DNA from: an uncultured Clostridia bacterium
GTDB taxonomy: Bacteria; Bacillota; Clostridia; UMGS1810
Direction: 5' to 3'
NCBI GenBank assembly: GCA_934500875.1
Contig: CAKSTL010000004.1
Location: forward strand, 1 to 64,000
DNA length: 64,000 nt
The notes under the pieces are model-generated. The model ran no database searches, had not been told where the DNA came from, and worked only from the letters and a program-made list of their open reading frames with translations. This document shows positions 46,542-56,300 of the stretch, piece after piece. Within the stretch, counting starts at the first letter, position 1. Each line of letters opens with the position of its first letter. The translations under genes and the position numbers were made by a program.

Positions 46542-47087
46542 ATGGTTGACCCGTCTACTATCGGCGAAGTTGTGTATACTGCCGACGACATTAAAAAACG
46601 TGTGAAGGAATTGGGAAGGCAGATTTCGGAAGAATACGCAGGAAAAGAGATAATCCTTGTGTGCATTTTAAAGGGTTCGTTTGCTTTTACAGCCGACCTT
46701 GCACGTGAAATTGACATTCCGTGCTCCATTGAATTTATGCAGGTTTCAAGCTATTCAAACAGTACGCAGTCGAGCGGCTCACTTAAAATTATAAAAGATA
46801 TAAATGTGCCGGTTGACGGAAAGCATCTTGTTATAATTGAGGATATTATCGACACGGGAATTACGCTTAACAATCTTAAAAAGATGTTTGACACAAGAAA
46901 TCCGGCAAGCGTTAAGCTTTGCGCATTCCTTGATAAGCCGAGCAGGCGTGAGGCGCCTATCGAAGCGGATTATGTAGGCTACAAAGTTGAAGATAATTTT
47001 CTTGTCGGATACGGTCTTGACTATGCACAGCATTTCAGAAATCTTCCGTACATAGCAATTTTAAAGGAAGAATACTACAAAAACTAA
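46542..47087 (+). CDS. hpt: Hypoxanthine-guanine phosphoribosyltransferase
   Basis: 181 residues. Salvages hypoxanthine and guanine using PRPP. PRPP motif [13 protein letters not shown], substrate loop [15 protein letters not shown], and [19 protein letters not shown] before ATG 46542. Between tilS and ftsH, as in Bacillus. Confidence 0.96.
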   Translation: MVDPSTIGEVVYTADDIKKRVKELGRQISEEYAGKEIILVCILKGSFAFTADLAREIDIPCSIEFMQVSSYSNSTQSSGSLKIIKDINVPVDGKHLVIIEDIIDTGITLNNLKKMFDTRNPASVKLCAFLDKPSRREAPIEADYVGYKVEDNFLVGYGLDYAQHFRNLPYIAILKEEYYKN

Positions 47088-47133
47088 TATTTTATGTTTT
47101 TTTGGCAACAATATTTTTAAGGAGGCGGTGCGT

Positions 47134-49092
47134 ATGAAAAAATACATAAAAGGAATTGGATTTTATGTTCTGCTCTTTGCGGTTATTATATTTATTTTTA
47201 CACTGTTAAATTATCAGAGCGGTCCGAAAGAAATAAGTTTTTCAGAGCTTGTTAATTACATCAACAAAGGCAGTGTAACCCAGCTGCAGATTGATGAAAC
47301 AAATCAGGCAATCGCCGTGGTAAAAGAAGGAAAAGGCGAAAAGGAAACAACGCTTGTTGCCGATATTCCGGGGGTTGATATTCTTTATCAGCACGCAGGC
47401 GACCAGATTAAAAAGCAGGTGAGCGAAGAAAGCTTAAAGCTTATAACGCCCCGTCCGACGCAGCTTCCGTGGTGGCTCTCAATGCTGCCGTCACTTATTC
47501 TTACAATAATTATAGTCGCTTTCTGGATTATGTTTTTCCGCCAGTCGCAGGGTGGCGGAACGGGAAAGGCTATGTCCTTCGGCAAAAGCCGTGCGAGGGT
47601 GAGTGTTAAAGACAAAGACAGCGTAACATTTAAAGATGTTGCCGGTGCAGATGTTGAAAAGGCTGAGCTTGCAGAAATTGTGGAATTTCTTCGTGCGCCG
47701 CAAAAGTTTACTATGCTCGGCGCCAAAATTCCGAAAGGCGTGCTCTTGGTAGGCCCTCCGGGAACAGGTAAAACCCTTTTGGCAAAGGCAGTTGCCGGCG
47801 AGGCGGACGTTCCGTTTTTCTCAATCAGCGGTTCGGATTTTGTTGAAATGTTTGTCGGCGTCGGTGCTTCACGTGTGCGTGATTTGTTTGAGCAAGCAAA
47901 AAAAGCTGCTCCGAGCATTATATTTATAGATGAAATTGACGCAGTAGGCAGACAGCGTGGCGCAGGTCTCGGCGGCGGTCACGACGAAAGGGAGCAAACG
48001 CTCAATCAGCTGCTTGTTGAGATGGACGGTTTCGGCGCAAACGTCGGAGTTATTGTTATTGCCGCAACAAACAGACCTGATATACTTGACAGTGCGCTTT
48101 TGCGTCCCGGAAGGTTTGACAGACAGGTTGTTGTCGATTATCCCGATATTCGTGGAAGAGAGGCAATTCTCGGCGTTCACTCACGCAAAAAGCCGCTCGG
48201 CAGTGATGTTGACTTATCCGTAATAGCAAAAACAACCGCAGGTTTTACCGGTGCAGACCTTGCAAATCTTCTTAACGAGGCGGCGCTTCTTGCTGCAAGA
48301 AAAGGCAAAACCGAAATTAATATGCCCGAGATTGAGGACGCTATGATTAAGGTTGTTGTCGGAACGGAAAAGAAAACACGCAATATGAGCGAGCATGAGA
48401 AAAAGCTTACTGCATATCACGAGGCAGGACACGCAATTATTACACGTCTTTTGCCTTCGCAAGACCCTGTTCATCAGGTTTCCATTATACCGAGAGGCAG
48501 AGCCGGCGGCTATACTATGAGCCTTCCGAGCGAAGATAAGTATTACAACACCAAGGGCGAAATGATTGATTCAATAATCGTTCTTCTCGGCGGAAGAAGT
48601 GCAGAGGCGCTTACGCTTAATGACATCAGCACGGGAGCGTCAAACGATATACAGCGTGCCTCAAAAATTGCACGTGATATGGTTACAAAATATGGTATGA
48701 GTGATAAAATCGGTCCCATTTGCTTCGGCAACGAACACGACGAGGTCTTTATCGGACGTGATTTTGTTCAGTCGAGAAATATGAGTGAACACGTTTCTGC
48801 CGAAATAGATGAGGAAATAAGAGATATTATTGACACCGCATACGAGCGCTGTAAAACAATGCTGACTCAGAATATGGATAAGCTTAAGGCTGTTGCAGAG
48901 GTTTTGATGGAAAGGGAAAAAATTTCGGGCGAAGAGTTTGAAAAAATTTATAACGGCGAAACGCTTGATGATGTAAAACCGTCGCAGAACGCCGAAAACA
49001 CAGACCAAAATACAGCCGAAATAAAGAACGATAATCCCGGTTCTGAAAATGCAACGGACGAAAACAATACCGATAGCAGCGAAAATCTTTAA
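47134..49092 (+). CDS. ftsH: ATP-dependent zinc metalloprotease FtsH
   Basis: 652 residues. Membrane AAA+ protease for damaged and regulatory proteins. Two membrane helices (about 5-25, 112-132) flank an external domain. Walker A GPPGTGKT (about 207), Walker [11 protein letters not shown] (about 264), second region of homology TNRPDILD, zinc site HEAGHA (about 429). The acidic Asn/Glu-rich tail is unstructured. ATG 47134 with GGAGG 8 bases upstream is preferred over GTG 47128. Ends in a strong terminator. Confidence 0.97.
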   Translation: MKKYIKGIGFYVLLFAVIIFIFTLLNYQSGPKEISFSELVNYINKGSVTQLQIDETNQAIAVVKEGKGEKETTLVADIPGVDILYQHAGDQIKKQVSEESLKLITPRPTQLPWWLSMLPSLILTIIIVAFWIMFFRQSQGGGTGKAMSFGKSRARVSVKDKDSVTFKDVAGADVEKAELAEIVEFLRAPQKFTMLGAKIPKGVLLVGPPGTGKTLLAKAVAGEADVPFFSISGSDFVEMFVGVGASRVRDLFEQAKKAAPSIIFIDEIDAVGRQRGAGLGGGHDEREQTLNQLLVEMDGFGANVGVIVIAATNRPDILDSALLRPGRFDRQVVVDYPDIRGREAILGVHSRKKPLGSDVDLSVIAKTTAGFTGADLANLLNEAALLAARKGKTEINMPEIEDAMIKVVVGTEKKTRNMSEHEKKLTAYHEAGHAIITRLLPSQDPVHQVSIIPRGRAGGYTMSLPSEDKYYNTKGEMIDSIIVLLGGRSAEALTLNDISTGASNDIQRASKIARDMVTKYGMSDKIGPICFGNEHDEVFIGRDFVQSRNMSEHVSAEIDEEIRDIIDTAYERCKTMLTQNMDKLKAVAEVLMEREKISGEEFEKIYNGETLDDVKPSQNAENTDQNTAEIKNDNPGSENATDENNTDSSENL

Positions 49093-49110
49093 AAATATTT
49101 AAAAAAAGTA

Positions 49111-49146
49111 AAACCGCATTTTTCGATTTGCGGTTTTCTTTTTTTT
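49111..49146 (+). terminator. Terminator of ftsH
   Basis: Stem AAACCGCA/TGCGGTTT (49111-49118 with 49129-49136) followed by a T-run. Confidence 0.9.
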
Positions 49147-49154
49147 AATAAACC

Positions 49155-49183
49155 TTGATTTTTTCAGCAGAATAATGTATAAT
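49155..49183 (+). promoter_or_regulatory. Promoter of darA-holB-ricT
   Basis: TTGATT (49155-49160), 17-base spacer, TATAAT (49178-49183). Confidence 0.75.
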
Positions 49184-49223
49184 TTAATATGTATATGAAT
49201 TTTGCAAGAATGAGGTGCACATT

Positions 49224-49550
49224 ATGAAGCTGATTACCGCAATTATAAATGACCAGGATGCCCAGAAGGTGCTTGAGGCGCTTAACAAAGAAGGTTTTGC
49301 CGTTACCAAGCTTGCAACGACGGGCAGTTTTCTTAAGGTTGGAAATATGACGCTTATAATAGGTACCGAGGATGATTTGGTTCAAAAGGCGATTGATACC
49401 ATAAAAGGGCAGTGCCACCGAAGAAAACAGGTGGTAATTTCGCCGGCTTATCTTGAAACGGCAGGCGGATATGCAACACGTCCGACCGAGGTTGACGTTG
49501 GCGGCGCCACTGTTTTTGTCCAGAACGTTGAAAGGTTTGAAAGAATTTGA
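49224..49550 (+). CDS. darA: Cyclic-di-AMP receptor DarA (PII-like)
   Basis: 108 residues. PII-like trimeric c-di-AMP sensor (DUF970; also called PstA or YaaQ). Family features: MKLITAIINDQDA start, FAVTKLATTGSFLKVGN, GTEDDLV, and the C-terminal VGGATVFV. It lacks the PII T-loop sequence. Its stop overlaps holB by 4 bases. ATG 49224 has GAGGTG upstream. With GdpP 6 kb upstream, the window encodes both degradation and sensing of c-di-AMP. Confidence 0.93.
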   Translation: MKLITAIINDQDAQKVLEALNKEGFAVTKLATTGSFLKVGNMTLIIGTEDDLVQKAIDTIKGQCHRRKQVVISPAYLETAGGYATRPTEVDVGGATVFVQNVERFERI

Positions 49551-50512
49551 ATACTCTAAAACCGCCGATTGGCCAGGAAAGATTAAAAAACTTTTTTTAC
49601 GGATTGAAAAAGGATAACAGATTTTTGAACGCATACGTTTTCGAGGGTGCCTCCGGTGCGGGGAAGGAAACAATGGCGAGGTATTTTGCCTCGTTTATAC
49701 TGTGCGAAAGCAATCCGCCGTGTCTTAAATGCAATGCTTGTTTAACAATCTATGCACGCACAAATCCGGATGTGATTATGGTTTCAAATGACGACAAGGC
49801 TGAAATCGGTGTTGCAAAAATACGTGAGCTTGTAAATGATGTTTTTATCCGTCCGAGAAACGGCGGCAAGAAAATTTTTATTATAAAAAATGCACATCTT
49901 ATGAATGAATCGGCTCAAAACGCACTTTTAAAGGTTATTGAAGAACCGCCCGAATATGCGGTTTTTATGCTTCTCTGTGAAAACAAAAGCAAAATTCTTC
50001 CGACGATTTTATCAAGGTGTACCCACATTTTGGTGCCGCCGCTTTCAAAAAATGACCTTTTTGAGATGTCCGGCAGCAAAAACGAATTTTTGGCAGCGTA
50101 TTCAATGGGAAATCCCGGACGGTATTTGTCGCTCTTGGAGGACGGCGAATTTCCTGCACTACGCAGTGAGTTTTTTGAAAAAATTACGTCGCTTACATCC
50201 AAAAACCGTGCCGATATATACACTCTGTGCGACTTTTTTGAGAAAAACAAGGACAATAAAGACCGTCTTTTTGAAATGCTGATTTTGTTTTTCGGCGACA
50301 TTCTTCTTATGAAAAATTTTGAGGAAAAACGGATTGTAAACGGTGACAAGACGGAGATTTTGAAAAATTTCAACAATAAAACCACCAAGGCTGCGGTTTT
50401 AAATTCTCTTGAATGTGCGGCAAAGCTTTGGCGTGAAATAGGAAAATACGGTGCGTATCCTATATACGTAAATACAATGTTCATAAAACTTTGGGAGGAA
50501 ATAAATGGTTAA
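49547..50512 (+). CDS. holB: DNA polymerase III delta' subunit
   Basis: 321 residues. Clamp-loader subunit. P-loop GASGAGKET near residue 38, zinc-binding cysteines (CESNPPCLKCNAC), DEAH-like region replaced by IKNAHLMNESAQNALLKVIEEPP, and sensor 1 SRC. Start is TTG 49547, overlapping the darA stop, with AAAGG upstream. C-terminal collar domain is shorter and diverged, as is usual. Confidence 0.92.
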   Translation: MNTLKPPIGQERLKNFFYGLKKDNRFLNAYVFEGASGAGKETMARYFASFILCESNPPCLKCNACLTIYARTNPDVIMVSNDDKAEIGVAKIRELVNDVFIRPRNGGKKIFIIKNAHLMNESAQNALLKVIEEPPEYAVFMLLCENKSKILPTILSRCTHILVPPLSKNDLFEMSGSKNEFLAAYSMGNPGRYLSLLEDGEFPALRSEFFEKITSLTSKNRADIYTLCDFFEKNKDNKDRLFEMLILFFGDILLMKNFEEKRIVNGDKTEILKNFNNKTTKAAVLNSLECAAKLWREIGKYGAYPIYVNTMFIKLWEEING

Positions 50513-51371
50513 TGTAGTTGGAGTAAGATTTAAAAGCGTGGGCAAAATTTATTATTTTGACCCCGGTGATATAGAGATAAAAAAAGGCGATAATGTTATT
50601 GTTGAAACCGCAAGAGGTGTGGAGTTCGGCTCGGTTGTGCTTGCCGACAAGCAAATCGGCGAGGATGAAATTGTATCGCCGCTTAAAAGCGTTTTGCGCA
50701 AAGCAACCGAAGATGATGTGAAGGTTATGCTTACAAACAAAGAAAAAGAGAAACAGGCTTTTGAAAAATGCGTGCAGAAAATTGCCGAGCATAAACTTGA
50801 AATGAAGCTTGTTGACGTGGAATATACCTTTGACCACAACAAAATTCTGTTTTATTTTACGGCTGACGGACGTATTGATTTTCGTGAATTGGTGCGTGAT
50901 TTGGCGTCTATGTTCAAAACAAGAATCGAGCTTCGCCAGATTGGTGTGCGTGACGAGGCAAAGATGCTTGGCGGTATCGGAATATGCGGCCGTCCGCTCT
51001 GCTGCAGCACATATCTCGGAGAATTTGAGCCTGTTTCCATAAAAATGGCAAAAGAACAGAGCCTTTCGCTCAATCCCACAAAAATTTCCGGCACCTGCGG
51101 CAGGCTTATGTGCTGTCTTAAAAATGAGCAGGAGGCGTATGAGGACCTTATAAGGCGCACTCCGCAGCCCGGTTCTGTTGTGAAAACTCCCGACGGCAAG
51201 GGAAGTGTTGTATCCGCAAATCTTTTAAAATCAATTGTCAGCGTTTCGCTTGATATTGACGGCGAAAAAGAAATTAAGGAATACAAGCTTTCGGATATAA
51301 AAATTCTTAAAAAAGTAAGCGTAAAAATTGACGACACTGCCGCAAAAGATTTAAAAGAGCTTGAGGACTGA
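50505..51371 (+). CDS. ricT: PSP1-domain protein RicT (YaaT)
   Basis: 288 residues. In Bacillus, RicT forms a complex with RicA and RicF that carries Fe-S clusters and promotes mRNA maturation and sporulation initiation. The cysteine motifs GICGRPLCC and CGRLMCC are intact. N-terminal part ARGVEFGSVV and the C-terminal KOW-like VVKTPDGKGSVV also fit. Overlaps the holB end by 8 bases. Confidence 0.93.
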   Translation: MVNVVGVRFKSVGKIYYFDPGDIEIKKGDNVIVETARGVEFGSVVLADKQIGEDEIVSPLKSVLRKATEDDVKVMLTNKEKEKQAFEKCVQKIAEHKLEMKLVDVEYTFDHNKILFYFTADGRIDFRELVRDLASMFKTRIELRQIGVRDEAKMLGGIGICGRPLCCSTYLGEFEPVSIKMAKEQSLSLNPTKISGTCGRLMCCLKNEQEAYEDLIRRTPQPGSVVKTPDGKGSVVSANLLKSIVSVSLDIDGEKEIKEYKLSDIKILKKVSVKIDDTAAKDLKELED

Positions 51372-51390
51372 AAAAAATAATTAAAAACAC

Positions 51391-51419
51391 TTGATTTTTT
51401 AACAAAAAGGTAGTATAAT
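51391..51419 (+). promoter_or_regulatory. Promoter of the ferredoxin gene
   Basis: TTGATT (51391-51396), 17-base spacer, TATAAT (51414-51419). Confidence 0.75.
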
Positions 51420-51448
51420 AACTTTAATAATTTGGGGAGGTGTTTAGT

Positions 51449-51619
51449 GTGGCATATGTAATTGGTGATGATTGCATCAGCTGCGGCGCATGTGCAGGCG
51501 AATGTCCCGTTTCCTGCATTTCCGAAGGCGATGGCAAATATGTTATCGACGCAAACGAATGTTTAGAGTGCGGCGCATGTGCAGGTGTTTGTCCTGTTGA
51601 CGCTCCTAAAGCTGAATAA
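51449..51619 (+). CDS. 2[4Fe-4S] ferredoxin
   Basis: 56 residues, the clostridial type. Two full cluster motifs, CISCGACAGECP and CLECGACAGVCP, each CxxCxxCxxxCP. Soluble low-potential electron carrier for anaerobic metabolism. Start is GTG 51449 with GGGGAGG upstream. Single-gene unit with its own promoter and terminator. Confidence 0.95.
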   Translation: MAYVIGDDCISCGACAGECPVSCISEGDGKYVIDANECLECGACAGVCPVDAPKAE

Positions 51620-51639
51620 TCGTAAAATCAAAAGAATTT

Positions 51640-51674
51640 GTGCGAAGGATTTTTTTCTTTCGCACTTATTTTTT
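51640..51674 (+). terminator. Terminator of the ferredoxin gene
   Basis: Stem GTGCGAAGG/CTTTCGCAC (one wobble or mismatch), T-rich loop, then TTATTTTTT. Confidence 0.8.
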
Positions 51675-51714
51675 GCATTTTTTTAAAATTTAATGCAAAT
51701 AATGTTGAAAAATT

Positions 51715-51743
51715 TTTGAAAATATAGTAAAATAAATGTAAGT
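51715..51743 (+). promoter_or_regulatory. Promoter of trmN6-rsmI-polC
   Basis: TTGAAA (51715-51720), 17-base spacer, TAAAAT (51738-51743). Confidence 0.65.
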
Positions 51744-51762
51744 ATACTTTGGAGATTGTTTA

Positions 51763-52485
51763 ATGGAACGTATTGACGATTTGGGAGTTAAAAATTTAAA
51801 ACTTATACAGGATACAGAGCTTTTTTGCTTCGGAACGGACGCAGTTTTGCTTTCTTCGTTCGCAACGGTCAAACCCGGCGCAAAGGTTATTGATTTGTGC
51901 TCGGGTAACGGAATTATTCCCGTTCTTTTGTCGGGAAAAACCAAGGCAGAGCGTATTATCGGAGTTGAAATACAGAAAGAATCGTATGATTTGGCACAAA
52001 GAAGCGTTCTTTTGAACGATATTTCAGCCCGTGTAAGCTTTATAAACTGCGACGCAAACGATATAAAGGCGCATCTTCCTTCAGGATACGCAGACTGTGT
52101 AACCTGCAATCCGCCGTATATGAACGGAAACTGGGGATTTTTAAGTCCGAGCGATAAAAAAGCAATTGCCCGCCACGAAATCACAATAAATATCGATGAC
52201 GTCGCAAGAATTGCGGCATATCTTTTGAAATTCGGAGGTTATTTTTCCATTATCCACCGCACAGAAAGGCTGTGTGATGTGATATGCGCAATGCGAAAAT
52301 ACAAACTGGAGCCAAAACGTATACGGTTTATACATTCATATGCAAACAGTGCACCTAAGCTTTTTTTGATTGAAGGAATAAGCGGTGCAAAAAGTGCGCT
52401 TAAAATTTTAGAGCCGCTTGTAATTTACGGCGAAAACGGCAAATATACCGACGAGGTATCACGTCTTTACAAAGGAGAAAATTAA
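51763..52485 (+). CDS. trmN6: tRNA1(Val) (adenine37-N6)-methyltransferase
   Basis: 240 residues. SAM-dependent methyltransferase: DLCSGNGIIPVLL binds SAM, and CNPPYM is the NPPY motif of N6-adenine methylation. Matches the YfiC/YabB family. Stop is directly followed by the rsmI ATG, so the two are coupled. Substrate is by family, not shown by sequence. Confidence 0.9.
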   Translation: MERIDDLGVKNLKLIQDTELFCFGTDAVLLSSFATVKPGAKVIDLCSGNGIIPVLLSGKTKAERIIGVEIQKESYDLAQRSVLLNDISARVSFINCDANDIKAHLPSGYADCVTCNPPYMNGNWGFLSPSDKKAIARHEITINIDDVARIAAYLLKFGGYFSIIHRTERLCDVICAMRKYKLEPKRIRFIHSYANSAPKLFLIEGISGAKSALKILEPLVIYGENGKYTDEVSRLYKGEN

Positions 52486-53346
52486 ATGGAAACAGGAAAG
52501 CTGTATCTTTGTGCCACACCGATTGGCAATCTTGAGGATATCAGCATAAGAACTTTGAATATTTTAAAAAGCGTTGACATTATAGCGTGTGAGGATACAA
52601 GACATTCTTTGAAAATGCTTACTCATTTTGGAATTTCAAAGCCGCTGACAAGCTATTTTGAACATAACAAAACCGAAAAGGGATTGAAAATTATAGAAAA
52701 AATCAAAGAGGGCAAGAACGTTGCGCTCATAACAGACGCCGGCACACCGGCGATTTCCGACCCGGGAGAAGATTTGGTTAGACTTTGCGCCGAACACGGC
52801 ATTGATACCGTTCCCGTTCCGGGTCCTGTTGCTCTTATAAATGCCCTTATCGTTTCGGGACTTTATACCGGAAGATTTTCTTTTGAAGGGTTTTTGTCGG
52901 TTAACAAAAAGAGCAGGGCAGAGCACCTTGAAGAAGTGAAAAACGACACACGGACGCTTATTTTTTACGAAGCGCCGCACAAGCTTTTGCGCACTCTTAC
53001 CGATATGTCGAAGGTTTTCGGCGACAGAAGAATTTCTCTGGTGCGTGAAATTACAAAAATTCACGAAGAGGTTTTTCGCACAACACTCTTTGAAGCTGTT
53101 GCATTTTATACCGAAAATCAGCCGAAGGGCGAGTTTGTTCTGGTAATTGAAGGAAAAAGCGGCGCCGAACTTTTAAAAGAGAGGTCGGACGAATTTGAAA
53201 ACATTTCGGTTACTGAACATATTGACCGCTTTATTGCGGAGGGCCTTGACAAAAAAGAAGCCATAAAAAAGGTTTCGGTTCTTCGCAATATGAAAAAAAG
53301 GGACGTTTACAACGAATACGTTAAAAATACCGAGGGGGAAAATTAG
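52486..53346 (+). CDS. rsmI: 16S rRNA (cytidine1402-2'-O)-methyltransferase
   Basis: 286 residues. Tetrapyrrole-methylase fold with LYLCATPIGNLEDIS, CEDTRHS, LITDAGTPAISDPG and EAPHKL. Modifies C1402 in the ribosomal decoding site. Pairs with trmN6 in many Firmicutes. RBS AAGGAG lies inside the end of trmN6. Confidence 0.95.
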   Translation: METGKLYLCATPIGNLEDISIRTLNILKSVDIIACEDTRHSLKMLTHFGISKPLTSYFEHNKTEKGLKIIEKIKEGKNVALITDAGTPAISDPGEDLVRLCAEHGIDTVPVPGPVALINALIVSGLYTGRFSFEGFLSVNKKSRAEHLEEVKNDTRTLIFYEAPHKLLRTLTDMSKVFGDRRISLVREITKIHEEVFRTTLFEAVAFYTENQPKGEFVLVIEGKSGAELLKERSDEFENISVTEHIDRFIAEGLDKKEAIKKVSVLRNMKKRDVYNEYVKNTEGEN

Positions 53347-53349
53347 AAA

Positions 53350-56300
53350 GTGTCACCTTCAACCGTTAGTCTTAATCAAATATTCGACTCTGTTTTTGTG
53401 CCGCCTCAGCTTAAAGAATTAAAAATTTTAAAGGCTGATTACGACAAAGAAAAAAAGTATGCCGAAATCATTTTGTTTTCGGATAAAATTGTGGATTATA
53501 AAATTATTGAAGATTATAAAAATGATGTTTTGCAGCGTTTTGAGTTTGATAAGCTTGCAATTAAAATAAAATACGACTTGGATATCGAAGAATGTGACAA
53601 AGAAATTCTTTTTGACAATCTTTTGTTTTATGTCAACACGCTTTGTCCCGGGGCGCAGCAGCTTCTTGCAGGCAGCGCCTGGCGTCTTTCGGACGGAAAA
53701 ACCATTGAAATAGACTGTAAAAACGGCACAAGTCTGCTTTATAAGCTTAAATGCGACAATCTGATAAAGCGTCTTGTGCAGACTCAGTTTGCAAAAAATG
53801 TCAGTGTTATTTTTAACGATTTGTCAAGCGAAGAGGAATATTTTAAAACACGCACCGAAATAATAAACTCATTCGAGCCGATAGTTATGCCGGTGCACGA
53901 GAATTTTTCGTATGAATATATACCCGAGGAAGAGGCGGATAAATCAAAGGTTTTGTACGGCAAGTTTATTTTTGAAATGCCAATTCCCATAAAGGACGTT
54001 AAGGATACACTTGAATACGCTGTAATCGAGGGCGAAGTTTTTGATGTTGACAACAGGGTGTTAAAAAGCGGAAAAGTGCTGTTTTCGTTTTGCATAACCG
54101 ACCTTACAAGCTCGTATAACGTCAAAATGTTTATGGGCGAAAAGAGGTTTAACGACATCAGCGAAAAGGTGAAAAACGGCGTTTACATAAAGCTTAAGGG
54201 CAGGGTGGAATATGACGATTATATGAAAGAATATGTCATATTCGCCAAGGACATAAACAGTGCCGAAAAAGAGGTGCGCACCGATAACAGCACCGAAAAA
54301 CGTGTTGAGCTTCATATGCACACAAAAATGTCGGCAATGGATGGTATGACGGACGTTAAGACGCTTGTTTCCACTGCCGCAAAATGGGGTCACAAGGCAG
54401 TTGCGGTGACAGACCACGGAAACGTTCAGGCATTTCCCGATGCGGCAAAAGCGGCGAAAAGCTGCGGTATAAAGGTTATTTACGGCGTTGAATGTTATCT
54501 TTTGAGCGACGAGCTGCAAATTGTTTATAATGTTTGCGACAAGAGCCTTTCGGACAGTTTTGTCGTGTTTGACCTTGAAACCACGGGTCTTAGTCCGGTT
54601 GACGACGCCGTTACCGAAATTGGTGCGGTAAAGGTTGTGAACGGAGAAATAGTCGATACGTTTTCAACCTTTGTAAATCCCGGAAGAAAAATTCCGCAGC
54701 ATATTGTCGAAATAACCTCAATTACGGACGAAATGGTTGCTGACGCCGATATGATTGACAAAGCATTGCCAAGATTTCTGGAATTTGTCGGCGACAGTGC
54801 GCTTGTTGCTCATAATGCTACGTTTGACGTCGGATTTATTACCGCCGCCGCTCAGAAGCTGGATATCCCGTTCAAGGCTTGCTTTATTGATACTGTCGGT
54901 ATGTCAAGGGCGCTTTTAACCGACATTAAAAATCACAAACTCAACACCATTGCAGCGCACCTCGGTATAAGCCTTGAAAACCATCACCGTGCAGTTGACG
55001 ACGCTACCGCAACAGGGCATATTTTTGTTAAATTCCTGGGTATGCTAAAGGAAAAAGGAATTGAAAATGTAAACAGAATTAACAGCGATTTGTCAAAAAG
55101 TTCGGGAATTAAGCATAAAAAAACCTATCACGCAATTATTCTGGTTAAAAATCAGACCGGGCTTAAAAACCTTTATCATATAATTTCAAAGTCACACCTT
55201 GAACATTTCCAGGGAAAACCGCGTGTGCCGAAAAGCCTTCTTGCCGAATACAGAGAAGGGCTGATTTTAGGCTCGGCGTGCGAGGCGGGAGAATTGTATT
55301 CCGCAATTGTTGACGGCAAAACGCTTGATGAGGTAAACGAAATAGTAAGATACTATGATTATCTTGAAATTCAGCCGCTCGGCAACAACAGATTTTTGGT
55401 TGAAAAGGGCAGGGTACCCAATGAGGCGGCGCTTAAAACCATAAACAAAACCATTATCGACCTTGGACGAAGGCACAACAAAATGACGGTTGCAACGTGT
55501 GACGTGCATTTTCTTAATCCTTCCGACGAGGTGTTCAGACGTATTCTTATGGCAGGTCAGGGCTTTGAGGATGCGGACAACCAGGCGCCTTTGTATTTTC
55601 GTACAACCGAAGAAATGCTTGATGAATTTGCATATCTCGGCGAAACGCTTGCGCACGAGGTTGTTATTGAAAATCCGAATAAGATTGCGGATATGTGCGA
55701 CGAAATTCTTCCTGTTCCGAACGAAACTGCGCCTCCTATTATTGACGGCGCTGATGACGAACTCCGTGAAAAAACGCTCGGAAAGGCGCACGAGCTTTAC
55801 GGCGACCCCATTCCGAAGGTTGTTCAGGACAGAATTGACGCAGAGCTTTCTTCGATTATTGACAACGGATATGCAGTGCTTTATATCATTGCCGAAAGGC
55901 TTGTTCAAAAGTCGCTCAGCGACGGTTATCTGGTTGGCTCAAGAGGTTCGGTAGGCTCATCATTTGTTGCGTTTTTGTCCGGCATCACTGAGGTTAACTC
56001 TCTGCCGCCGCACTACAGATGCCCCAAATGCAAGAACCTTGAATTTATTAAAGATGGCAAAATTTCCTGCGGATTTGACCTTCCGCCGAAAAAATGCCCT
56101 GTTTGCGGCGAAGATTACATACGTGACGGACACGACATTCCGTTTGAAACATTTCTTGGATTCGGAGGCGGAAAAGAGCCTGATATCGACCTTAACTTTT
56201 CGGGCGACTATCAGCCCGTGGCGCACAAGTTTACCGAAGAAATTTTCGGTGAAGGTCACGTGTTCAGAGCCGGTACTATCGGCACAATAGCCGAAAAAAC

